Assembly (NCBI RefSeq): GCF_003003055.1
Contig: NZ_PVTV01000011.1
Coordinates: 434,001-498,000, forward strand
DNA: 64,000 nt
From: Jezberella montanilacus
GTDB taxonomy: Bacteria > Pseudomonadota > Gammaproteobacteria > Burkholderiales > Burkholderiaceae_B
Direction of reading: 5' to 3'
In this document: one piece after another, positions 10,325-17,743 of the stretch
Layout: each line of letters begins with the position of its first letter
Numbering within the stretch: the first letter of the stretch is position 1
Notes under the pieces: model-generated
What the model was told of the DNA's origin: nothing
Databases searched by the model: none
Seen by the model: only the letters and a program-made list of their open reading frames with translations
Translations under genes and position numbers: made by a program

Positions 10325-10983
10325 CCGGCCTCGTTTTATTCGATTTTGATGGCACTTTGGCCGATACGGCACCTGACCTAGCTGCTGCTGCCAATCGGCA
10401 ACGCACGCGCAAAGGTTTAGAGCCCCTGCCCTACGAGTCACTGAGACCTTTTGCCTCTGCGGGTGCAAGAGGTTTGCTTCGGGCTGCGCTGGATATGACA
10501 ACGGATCATCCTGAGTACGACGATCACCGTAAGCAATTTTTGCACGACTATGAAGCAGCAATGACCATACACACTCGATTATTTGAAGGTGTGCCTGAAC
10601 TTCTGTCTCAAATTACTGCCGCCGGGTTGGCCTGGGGAATTGTCACAAACAAGGCAACTTATCTGGCAGCGCCTATTGTGTCTGCCCTTGGCCTAAGTGC
10701 AGACTGTGCAGTACTAGTCTGTGGCGATACGACAGCTCATGCAAAACCTCATCCTCTGCCTCTTCAGCATGCGGCACAAGAAGCTGGTTTCTCTGTGGAT
10801 CGTTGCATCTATGTAGGCGATGATTTGCGGGATATTCAGGCAGCCCAAGCGGCCAACATGATTTCAGTTGCTGCAGAATACGGTTATTGTGGCGGTGAGC
10901 ATCCGGTTGCCAGCTGGAAGGCTGATCATTATGCTGCAACCCCTTTAGCCATCTGGCCGCTTGTGCAACAAATACTCACATAA
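10321..10983 (+). CDS. gph: Phosphoglycolate phosphatase (HAD family)
   Basis: HAD superfamily hydrolase of 220 residues. Motif I DFDGTLADTAPDL is at residues 8-20, motif II WGIVTNK near 103, the motif III lysine in AKPHP near 141, and motif IV YVGDDLRDIQAA near 160. The family dephosphorylates 2-phosphoglycolate; some members act on other sugar phosphates. Overlap with ubiG by four bases indicates cotranscription, a ubiG-gph order common in betaproteobacteria. Confidence 0.9.
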   Translation: MTGLVLFDFDGTLADTAPDLAAAANRQRTRKGLEPLPYESLRPFASAGARGLLRAALDMTTDHPEYDDHRKQFLHDYEAAMTIHTRLFEGVPELLSQITAAGLAWGIVTNKATYLAAPIVSALGLSADCAVLVCGDTTAHAKPHPLPLQHAAQEAGFSVDRCIYVGDDLRDIQAAQAANMISVAAEYGYCGGEHPVASWKADHYAATPLAIWPLVQQILT

Positions 10984-11032
10984 GCCTAAGTTCGTTTACA
11001 TATTGCCCGTCTTATTTGTGGCATAGTTGGAC

Positions 11033-11038
11033 TACAAT
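11033..11038 (+). promoter_or_regulatory. Candidate -10 box of ssrA
   Basis: TACAAT lies 10 bases before the first base of the mature tmRNA, a good distance for a start at or just before the RNA 5' end. No good -35 hexamer is seen at 16-18 bases upstream. Confidence 0.5.
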
Positions 11039-11047
11039 AGCACTACT

Positions 11048-11410
11048 GGGGCCGATCCGGATTCGACGTGGGTCACGACTCAGTGCAGGGCATGTCGAGC
11101 ACCAGTAAGCTCGTAAATCCACTGGAAACAATACAAACGCAAACGACTCGCGTTTCGCTCTGGCCGCTTAAGCGGTGAGCCGCTGCACTGATTTGTCTTT
11201 GGGTCAGGTGGGTAAAACCGCAGCAGCGTCATCAACAAAGAATCGGGGTTTGTCGGGTCATTCGTCAAACGCTTAAAACCAAGTGAATCGCCAAGGAAAG
11301 GCCTGTCTGTTGGCATAGTCCGAGGTTAAACAAAAAGTGAACAGACTACACATGTAGAACTGCCTGCCTAGGGCTTGCGGACGGGGGTTCAATTCCCCCC
11401 GGCTCCACCA
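11048..11410 (+). ncRNA. ssrA: Transfer-messenger RNA (tmRNA), one-piece form
   Basis: Rescues stalled ribosomes by trans-translation. The 5' end GGGGCCGATCCGGATTCGAC and the 3' end CCCCCCGGCTCCACCA form the tRNA-like domain; the 7-base acceptor stem pairs with one G-U. The T arm with GGGGGTTCAATTCCCCC is encoded just before the acceptor, and CCA is encoded. The resume codon GCA at 11139 opens the tag reading frame ANDSRFALAA, ending in TAA at 11169-11171. Length is about 363 bases. The tag ends in the protease signal ALAA. tmRNA genes are frequent integration sites, and the downstream region indeed looks disturbed. Confidence 0.96.
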
Positions 11411-11420
11411 TTACCGCACA

Positions 11421-11449
11421 TACCAACCCTTCGGGGTTGGTATTTTTTT
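11421..11449 (+). terminator. Intrinsic terminator of ssrA
   Basis: A perfect 9-base stem TACCAACCC/GGGTTGGTA with a TTCG tetraloop is followed by seven T. It starts 10 bases after the tmRNA CCA end. Confidence 0.95.
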
Positions 11450-11632
11450 GGCCGTAGGTTTGGGTTCATGCGGGTCTGTGGGGAGTGTTGTGGACTGCGG
11501 AGACGGGGGTTCGAGACGGTAAAAGTGAAGGTTTTGTCTCTGGGGGCGGATAGTCTCTGTGAGTCTGCGCTGTGGATATGGGTCGAAGTCCGCGAGTAGT
11601 TTTTGATAAATTATTTAAAATCAATGAGTTAC

Positions 11633-11823
11633 TGTTAATGGCCAATTAAAATGACCCATTAGTGGCCATTAGTTTTGACCCACCTTAGTTGGCTGTAAAG
11701 CCATGAAACGTGTAGCGTTCTTGCCATATAAAAGGCACCGGGAGCGCGACATTGAAGGAGTGGGTTGTGATTCACAAAATCAAAGGGTTGTATGACAACG
11801 GTATCAACCGGCCACCGGCGTGA
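11633..11823 (+). mobile_element. Left-end remnant of an IS21-family insertion sequence
   Basis: The segment begins TGTTAATGGCC and holds two copies of a sub-terminal repeat, TGGCCA-N7-TGACCCA, at 11639-11658 and 11663-11682, the arrangement seen at IS21-family ends where IstA binds. From the GTG at 11767 the frame reads VIHKIKGLYDNG, matching the IstA transposase start, then diverges and stops at 11823. Only the IS edge remains; the rest of istA and all of istB are gone. The assignment rests on recognition of the repeat layout and the IstA start, so the exact family member is unknown. Confidence 0.65.
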
Positions 11824-12357
11824 TTGAGAGCGTGGTGAAGGGTGGTGCCAAGAACCACGCGGCCGTTCTTGAGTTGTTTGGCAAACATTTGGTTGGCCAG
11901 GAAATCAAGCCAGAGGAAATTGAGAAAAAAAGATACAAACTTAATGAATTGCGTGATGGCATGCTGGAGCCTTTTGAAGACTGGTCTAGCCATGGCATTG
12001 AAAAGATTCGTTTAAGACGTGCGCGTTTCTCACCCAAAAGTACCACTGGCGTCGCCTTTCAAATTGAGGCCTCACCTGATAAAGATCAGGATGATGCGAT
12101 CAAGCTTGGCCTCGACACCTTGAAAATTCACCACTCCTTTGAAACCGAATACAACCTGGATGGTGGATCGGTCGTAGTTATTATGGAAACTGAACAGGGT
12201 CAAAAAAGCAAATCCTTCAGCTTTAGAGGTTGGAGGCGACCCGGCTTTGCCAGGACAACGTGCTTCGATGATTTACGGCGTCTCAATCGCGAACGATTCG
12301 AGAGCTGCAGAACTTCTTGCATCGATTTTTAGGGCGGGCAAACAGGATACTGGATGA
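11820..12357 (+). pseudogene. Truncated and frameshifted gene of unknown function
   Basis: An open frame begins in the IS remnant at about 11820 and runs to 12332 (170 codons). It has no start of its own, because the IS junction replaces its 5' end. The protein-like part is acidic and soluble (VVKGGAKNHAAVLELFGKH, then ELRDGMLEPFEDW, IEKIRLRRARFSP, EASPDKDQDDAIKLGL). After KSFSF near 12228 the frame turns basic and unnatural, whereas the +1 frame continues plausibly (LEVGGDPALPG, MIYGVSIANDSRAAELLA) to a TGA at 12355. This suggests one small indel. I do not recognise the family. Confidence 0.55.
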
Positions 12358-12405
12358 TTTGTCTTGCGCGGATAGAATGTGCGTATTCCGGAGCATCGTA
12401 ATCGA

Positions 12406-12458
12406 TCATTTCACGCTACCGTGACCGCCATTTCATCAAAGCGTGACCGGTGATTTCA
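12406..12458. repeat. Triplicated ATTTCA repeat block, possible end of a second IS
   Basis: ATTTCA occurs at 12408, 12430 and 12453, each separated by 22-23 bases, with CGTGACCG between copies (two of them). Such multiple sub-terminal repeats are typical of IS21-family ends. No transposase remnant adjoins it, so the call is tentative. Confidence 0.4.
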
Positions 12459-12545
12459 TCAATTAGAGACGTACTTCGATATCGCCATAGCGCCGAGTCG
12501 GATCACGCGCATACCTTCGCTAGCCACCCAACTTAGCATCAACAA

Positions 12546-12575
12546 TTGACAATATAAATAAGAATCGTTACCATT
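12546..12575 (+). promoter_or_regulatory. Candidate promoter overlapped by a Fur-box-like sequence
   Basis: TTGACA at 12546-12551 is a perfect -35; 17 bases on lies TACCAT (12569-12574) as a weak -10. Overlapping this is AATAAGAATCGTTACCATT (12557-12575), which matches 15 of 19 positions of the classical palindrome AATGAGAATCATTCTCATT found at Fur-controlled genes. The next real gene is the porin at 12804, more than 200 bases away. Confidence 0.4.
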
Positions 12576-12803
12576 TGTAATGATTTGTAAATACGAATCA
12601 ATACTATTTATTGCTCAACACGAAATAACAAAATATCACCCTCTGCTCTGTCGCGCCCTCTCGGAGTTGTTTTATTTTGTTATTTATTTGTCATATTGTG
12701 GCCATACAATGATCTCTAAATATAAATTAGTGGCAGCGCTTTCAAGCCGAAAACTAAACTTTGTCAAGGCGGCACAGTCTGTCGCAACTACTCTGGACTA
12801 CTC

Positions 12804-14198
12804 ATGAAGTACGCACGACAACTTGCCCTGACAGTGCTACTTAGCCTGACGATTTTTGATTCAAGCGCAGCTGAAGCGCCAACAACATCAGTTGAAAATC
12901 GCGCTGGTGCCGCAGCCCAAGAGACGACTGACAGTACCACGGACAAAACAACGCCGCTAGCAGATCAGCGCTTTAGTATCCATGGGCAGATGACGTCGTT
13001 TACTCAATCGAAGGCTGCTTTCAGCGCACCCTATTCTGGCGCTAATAGCCTACCGGCCTACACCGACAGTGCCGGGACGTTCGACGCGGGTTTATTCATC
13101 GGGATGAAGCTCTGGACAGGTGCCGAAGCCTATTTCAACCCCGAAATTGATCAGGGCTTTGGACTTGCAGGCACTTTGGGCGCTGCTGGATTTCCCAGTG
13201 GCTTGGCTTACAAAGTAGGTAGCGCCGAGCCGTATTACCGAACAACTCGCGCCTTTATTCGTCAATCGTTCAATCTGGGTGGTGAGTCCATCACACTCGA
13301 AGACCAGCCCAATCAGTTAGCCAAGACGATGACGTCCAACAACATCATCATTACGGCGGGTAAGTTTGCCGTCGTCGATATCTTTGACACCAATAGTTAC
13401 GCTCACGATCCACGATTGGATTTTGCCAACTGGGCAGGTGTCGAAGCCGGTGCGTTTGACTATGCCGCCGATGCTTGGGGCTATACCTACGGTGCTGCGA
13501 TTGAGTGGAATCAGGATTGGTGGTCCCTAAGAGGTGGCTTCTTCAACTTGTCAGTTGTACCGAACAGCACACAAATCGATATCGGTTTTAAGCAATATCA
13601 GTTGGTGACCGAGTTTGAAGAACGTCACGAACTTTGGGGCAAAAAGGGTAAGTTCAAGATTCTTGGCTTCGTCAATCGGGCCAATATGGGGCGCTATAGC
13701 GACGCAGTCGCACTCTCTCAGCAAACGGGTGGTTCACCTGACACAGGGCTTGTCAGACAAATGGCCTGGCGGCCTGGTGTAGCCCTTAATTTTGAACAAG
13801 AGATCACCCCCACGCTAGGGATGTTTCTCAGAGCCAGTCAAAATAGCGGTGCGCAAGAAGCTTACGAATTCACCGACATCAATCAATCAGTTAGCGGTGG
13901 CGTATCCATCAAAGGAAACAGTTGGGGACGTCCAAATGATACGCTTGGCCTCGCAGGGATAGTAAACGCCCTCTCAACTGACGCTCAGCAATATTTTGCA
14001 GCAGGCGGTCTGGGTATATTGGTTGGTGATGGGGCGTTGAACTATGGGCCCGAACGAATCCTAGAGGTTTATTACAACTTCGCAGTCACAGACTTTCTCT
14101 CATTAGCAATTGATTATCAACACATCGGCAACCCTGGGTACAACAGAGACCGTGGTCCAGTAAATATTTTTGGATTCAGGGCCCACGCTTATTTTTAA
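12804..14198 (+). CDS. Carbohydrate-selective porin, OprB family
   Basis: Outer membrane beta-barrel porin of 464 residues. Residues 1-23 form a signal peptide (ALTVLLSLTIFDSSAA). A low-complexity Thr/Ala linker follows, then alternating beta-strand patterns to a terminal phenylalanine (FRAHAYF), the barrel-assembly signal. The OprB signature is clear near the C-terminus: LGLAGIVNALS, LVGDGALNYGPERILEVYYN, and DYQHIGNPGYNRDRGPV. OprB proteins admit sugars and related solutes; the substrate here is unknown. No strong ribosome binding site precedes the ATG. It stands alone, convergent with the TctC gene, with a candidate iron-responsive promoter far upstream. Confidence 0.85.
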   Translation: MKYARQLALTVLLSLTIFDSSAAEAPTTSVENRAGAAAQETTDSTTDKTTPLADQRFSIHGQMTSFTQSKAAFSAPYSGANSLPAYTDSAGTFDAGLFIGMKLWTGAEAYFNPEIDQGFGLAGTLGAAGFPSGLAYKVGSAEPYYRTTRAFIRQSFNLGGESITLEDQPNQLAKTMTSNNIIITAGKFAVVDIFDTNSYAHDPRLDFANWAGVEAGAFDYAADAWGYTYGAAIEWNQDWWSLRGGFFNLSVVPNSTQIDIGFKQYQLVTEFEERHELWGKKGKFKILGFVNRANMGRYSDAVALSQQTGGSPDTGLVRQMAWRPGVALNFEQEITPTLGMFLRASQNSGAQEAYEFTDINQSVSGGVSIKGNSWGRPNDTLGLAGIVNALSTDAQQYFAAGGLGILVGDGALNYGPERILEVYYNFAVTDFLSLAIDYQHIGNPGYNRDRGPVNIFGFRAHAYF

Positions 14199-14228
14199 TC
14201 TTGCCAGTCCAGTGTAATGGCTTCAATC

Positions 14229-15242
14229 TTAATCAAGCACCAGTCTCTCGCGACGGATTACCTCACCCCACTGCGGCACTTCTTTATTAATTCGTTTCTT
14301 GAAGTCGACCGGATCTAAGATTAAGGCCTCGCCATTCAGCGTCAAGGCTGACATTGCTCTGCTGTTACTGGTTATCTGCTTCGCCGACTCATAAATCTTT
14401 TGTACGATTGGTTCAGGGGTACCCGCTGGTGCTAGTAGTCCCATCCAAAACAATATTTCAAAATTATCGAAGCCTGCCTCAGCCATTGTCGGCAGATCAG
14501 GTAATTCTTTGAGCCTTTTGTTTGCTGTGACCGCCAAGGCTTTGACTTTGCCAGATTGTGCGACAGGGATTGCGCTCAGTGTGTCGAAGTTGGCATCTAA
14601 TTCACCGCTAATCAAGGCCAATTGAGATTGTGAAGCGCTTTTATATGGCACGTGGGTGGTCTTAATACCCGTTGCATTGCTCAGCGACACAAACATGAGG
14701 TGCGAAATATTACCCTGACCTGCCGAACCAAAACTCAGCTTTTCAGGATGACGCCGAGAATATTCGACAAGGTCTTTAGCCGTGTTGACATCATTTAATT
14801 TTGCCCAGTCGGGATTCACCGTCAAGATGAAGGGTGCTTCAAGAATCGTGAAGACCGGCGCAAAATCGGATGCCGTGTAACTTATTTGTTTATAAAGCTG
14901 AGGATTGATCGTGATACTACTCGAGTTCGTCACCAGCAGCGTATAACCATCAGGCGTTGCACGAGCGACTTCTCCCACACCAATTGCACCGTTTGCGCCG
15001 GGCTTGTTTTCTACGACTACCGCTTGGCCGAGCGAGGTAGCTAATTGTTCTGCGATTAGGCGTGCGATCGTATCGGTGAGCGATCCCGCAGGGAAACCAA
15101 CAACGATCCGAATACGCTTATCGGGCCATTTTTTTTCGCCATCTTGACTTGGCGTTTGACTATGAGCTTGTCCTTGCGAGATTGCTACAAATAGCGCGCT
15201 GATCAACATCAACAACTTCAACATTCGACTTAAAGCTTTCAT
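14229..15242 (-). CDS. Bug/TctC-family tripartite tricarboxylate transporter receptor
   Basis: Periplasmic solute-binding protein of 337 residues. An N-terminal signal peptide ends near SQGQAHS. Family motifs are RIVVGFPAGSLTDTIARLIA, VVVENKPGANGAIG, the TPDGYTLLVTN segment, and LPDLPTMAEAG near residue 255. Bug proteins bind carboxylates and similar acids; ligand cannot be read from sequence. It is the last gene of a minus-strand operon behind a carboxylase and a CoA-transferase (33-base gap), so it probably delivers the acid that those enzymes process. No TctA/TctB membrane genes lie nearby, as is usual for orphan Bug genes. Confidence 0.88.
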   Translation of the reverse strand: MKALSRMLKLLMLISALFVAISQGQAHSQTPSQDGEKKWPDKRIRIVVGFPAGSLTDTIARLIAEQLATSLGQAVVVENKPGANGAIGVGEVARATPDGYTLLVTNSSSITINPQLYKQISYTASDFAPVFTILEAPFILTVNPDWAKLNDVNTAKDLVEYSRRHPEKLSFGSAGQGNISHLMFVSLSNATGIKTTHVPYKSASQSQLALISGELDANFDTLSAIPVAQSGKVKALAVTANKRLKELPDLPTMAEAGFDNFEILFWMGLLAPAGTPEPIVQKIYESAKQITSNSRAMSALTLNGEALILDPVDFKKRINKEVPQWGEVIRRERLVLD

Positions 15243-15275
15243 TTTTTATGGCTCCTCACATATATTTTTTAACAC

Positions 15276-17732
15276 TTATTGTTTTGGATAGGCTTCGGTC
15301 CCAATCACGCGCTCAGCTTCGAGTCTTGCGCACTCATCTGGCGATAAGCCAAGCAAGCGCTGCAACACCTCATTCGTATGTTCGCCTAAGGTTGGCGCAG
15401 GCTTATTAATTGGCATCGGTTCACCATTCAAACGAAAATAGGTAGTGCTGGAGATGTAATGACCAATGTGCTCGCGCGCAAGTTTTCGCCAAAACCCACG
15501 CGCGTTGAGATGCGGATCTTCAAGCACCTGAGTTAATGTTTGTACGGGGCCAGCAGAGATGCCAGCTTGCTGAAGCATCGTCACCACATCCTCGACAGAA
15601 TGTTGCCGGCACCATGCCGCAATAGTCGTATCAAGCATGTTCTGTCTGGCTAGGCGCCCAGCACTGCTGAGCAATGCCGAGTCATGCAACCAGTCTTTTT
15701 TACCCATCAGACGGCAAAGCGAACGCCATTCGTTCTCACTGGCGATGCTGAGGACCAGCCACGTGTCTTTCGCTGAGCATGGGTAGATACCGTGAGGGGC
15801 CCGCACAGGATGGCGATTGCCCTGACGCTTGGATACTTGACCAGTCAAGGATTGCTCAAGCATGAAGGGCGCAGTCAAAGTCAGCATACCCTCTACCTGA
15901 GACATGTTGATGTGACGCCCTTTACCGGTCTCCCGTTTAACCAGCGTGCCTAACAGCATGGCGGCCGTCGCATTCAAACCACCATTGGGGTCACCATAGG
16001 CGTAGGAGGTCATAGCAGGCGGGCCGTCAGGGTGGCCGGTATACAAGGGCAAACCGCTGGCTTGTTCAAGCGTGCCACCGTAAGCACGAGTGTTACTCCA
16101 AGCGTTGCCGAGCCCAAAAGCAGGCATTGAAAGCATCAATAAATCTGGATTTGCTCGACTTAACACTCCATAATCCAGACCAAGCTTAGGTAGCACTTCG
16201 GCTGAATAGTTTTCTATTAACGCATCCGACTGTTTGATTAAATCAATGAAAAGTTGCTTGCCTTCTGACTTCGTCAGATCGATTGCCAGACCCGATTTGT
16301 TTCGATTCATCAGATTGAAGTTATTGTTTTTTTCATAGACTTTGTCGCGATAAAACTCTTGTGTATAGTTCGTACCTCGCCACCAATCTGGGTAGCTGGG
16401 ACTCTCGATTTTGATGACCTCTGCTCCAAGATCTGCCAGTTTTCGCGACGCAAACGGACCTGCCCAACCCATCGACAAATCAATAACCCGCAGCCCTTCG
16501 AGTGGCAATTTTTTAGTTGCTGCCGGAAACCGATTTCGTAACAAGCTGCCTTCTGTGGTCGCCGCATTTTTGTAGTAATCAGTATCCAGTCCCAGCGTCG
16601 GGACTGAACCGCCCAGCAGTGGTCCTGGTGCCCCCAAGCGTTGTGGCAACACAGGCCCTTCTACCCTGACGTCACCGAATTTGATTGGGACAAACGCATT
16701 TCGCTCTCGATGAACGGCTTGCGCTAGTAGCTGCTCCATGGTTGGCACAATCACTGCGGGGAATTTTTCAGCTGTCAGCGATGCAACCAATTCCTGAGTC
16801 GAGCGGTTAATAAAGGCGTCTGTCAGTAGCTCATCAATTAGATCCGCATGCTGCATCCGCTCAGCTCCGGTGGCAAACCGTGGGTCATTAGCAAGATCAA
16901 GACGATCAATCGCTGTGCACAGGCCTGTCCATTGAGCCAGGGTATTAGTGAAGGTTCCGATCCAGCCATCACTGGTTTGATAAATACCAGCCGGATGCGT
17001 GATACCAAACCGGTTGACTCCGCGCCTTGGGCTATGCCGCTTATCTTGCACCATGGCGGCTTCCATCTCGACCATGCTAAAAACAGTTTCAAGTACGCTC
17101 AGCACATAGCGCCGACTGCCATCTTCACGGCCTATCCATGCCGCTAGCGCGACAGAGAAGGTTGCAAGACCCACTGCAATACCGGCCTGCAGATCGTGCG
17201 GCATATGGGGCGGCCCGTCGACCGGCCCGCTACCATGGACCGCACCCGCCATGGCACGGCAGACTGCGTCGCTACCGACATAATCACGATAAGGACCACT
17301 ATCCCCAAACCAAGTGATGTCAACCTCAATTGGGCATTGAGCCAATGGACTGCTCGTGTTGTAAGACCAGATTGGTTGCTTCAGTACATCGACGCCTTGC
17401 GTCAAGGCCCGAGCGTCGATAACAATATCGCAAGTTCTGGCCAATTTCGCTAGCCATGTGTGCTCACGAGCATCTAAGACATCTGCTGCAACACTTCGCT
17501 TGTTGGTGTTCATCCACGCGAACAGAACACTTTCAGGTCCGGTCACGTCTGCATGCGTTTTCGCTAAAGGTGGCATGTGACGCCAGGGATCACCGGCGCC
17601 AGACTCGACTTTGATGACCTCAGCACCGAAATCTGCAAAAACCTTACCCGCATAAGCAAGGCCTGCGCCCTGTCCGATTTCAAGGACCCGCACCCCTTTG
17701 AGGGCTAATTGTTCAATATCAGGTTGCTCCAT
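15276..17732 (-). CDS. Tandem-domain class III (CaiB/BaiF) CoA-transferase
   Basis: A protein of 818 residues, about twice the normal family length, with two CaiB/BaiF domains in one chain. Domain 1 begins with GVRVLEIGQGAGLAYAGKVF and FGAEVIKVESGAGDPW; domain 2 (from about residue 410) repeats LRVIDLSMGWAGPFASRKL and LGAEVIKIESPSYPDWW with NRNKSGLAIDL and NYSAEVLPKLGLDY. Normal family members dimerise as interlocked rings, so the fusion may give an internal heterodimer. The frame is open from a TTG at 17750 and a GTG at 17747 that overlap the carboxylase stop; the ATG at 17732 is chosen. Acceptor and donor acids are unknown. Confidence 0.85.
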   Translation of the reverse strand: MEQPDIEQLALKGVRVLEIGQGAGLAYAGKVFADFGAEVIKVESGAGDPWRHMPPLAKTHADVTGPESVLFAWMNTNKRSVAADVLDAREHTWLAKLARTCDIVIDARALTQGVDVLKQPIWSYNTSSPLAQCPIEVDITWFGDSGPYRDYVGSDAVCRAMAGAVHGSGPVDGPPHMPHDLQAGIAVGLATFSVALAAWIGREDGSRRYVLSVLETVFSMVEMEAAMVQDKRHSPRRGVNRFGITHPAGIYQTSDGWIGTFTNTLAQWTGLCTAIDRLDLANDPRFATGAERMQHADLIDELLTDAFINRSTQELVASLTAEKFPAVIVPTMEQLLAQAVHRERNAFVPIKFGDVRVEGPVLPQRLGAPGPLLGGSVPTLGLDTDYYKNAATTEGSLLRNRFPAATKKLPLEGLRVIDLSMGWAGPFASRKLADLGAEVIKIESPSYPDWWRGTNYTQEFYRDKVYEKNNNFNLMNRNKSGLAIDLTKSEGKQLFIDLIKQSDALIENYSAEVLPKLGLDYGVLSRANPDLLMLSMPAFGLGNAWSNTRAYGGTLEQASGLPLYTGHPDGPPAMTSYAYGDPNGGLNATAAMLLGTLVKRETGKGRHINMSQVEGMLTLTAPFMLEQSLTGQVSKRQGNRHPVRAPHGIYPCSAKDTWLVLSIASENEWRSLCRLMGKKDWLHDSALLSSAGRLARQNMLDTTIAAWCRQHSVEDVVTMLQQAGISAGPVQTLTQVLEDPHLNARGFWRKLAREHIGHYISSTTYFRLNGEPMPINKPAPTLGEHTNEVLQRLLGLSPDECARLEAERVIGTEAYPKQ

Positions 17733-17743
17733 CAGCGACAGTC

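Larger units (their letters stand above)
12358..12803. other. AT-rich gap upstream of the porin gene
   Basis: This 446-base gap holds the repeat block at 12406-12458 and the candidate promoter/Fur box at 12546-12575. An open frame at 12580-12807 is not supported: its product has no recognisable features and no ribosome binding site. Confidence 0.5.

Noticed and set aside
12580-12807. 75-residue open frame upstream of the porin
   Set aside because: AT-rich, no ribosome binding site, no recognisable features, and it overlaps the porin start in another frame.
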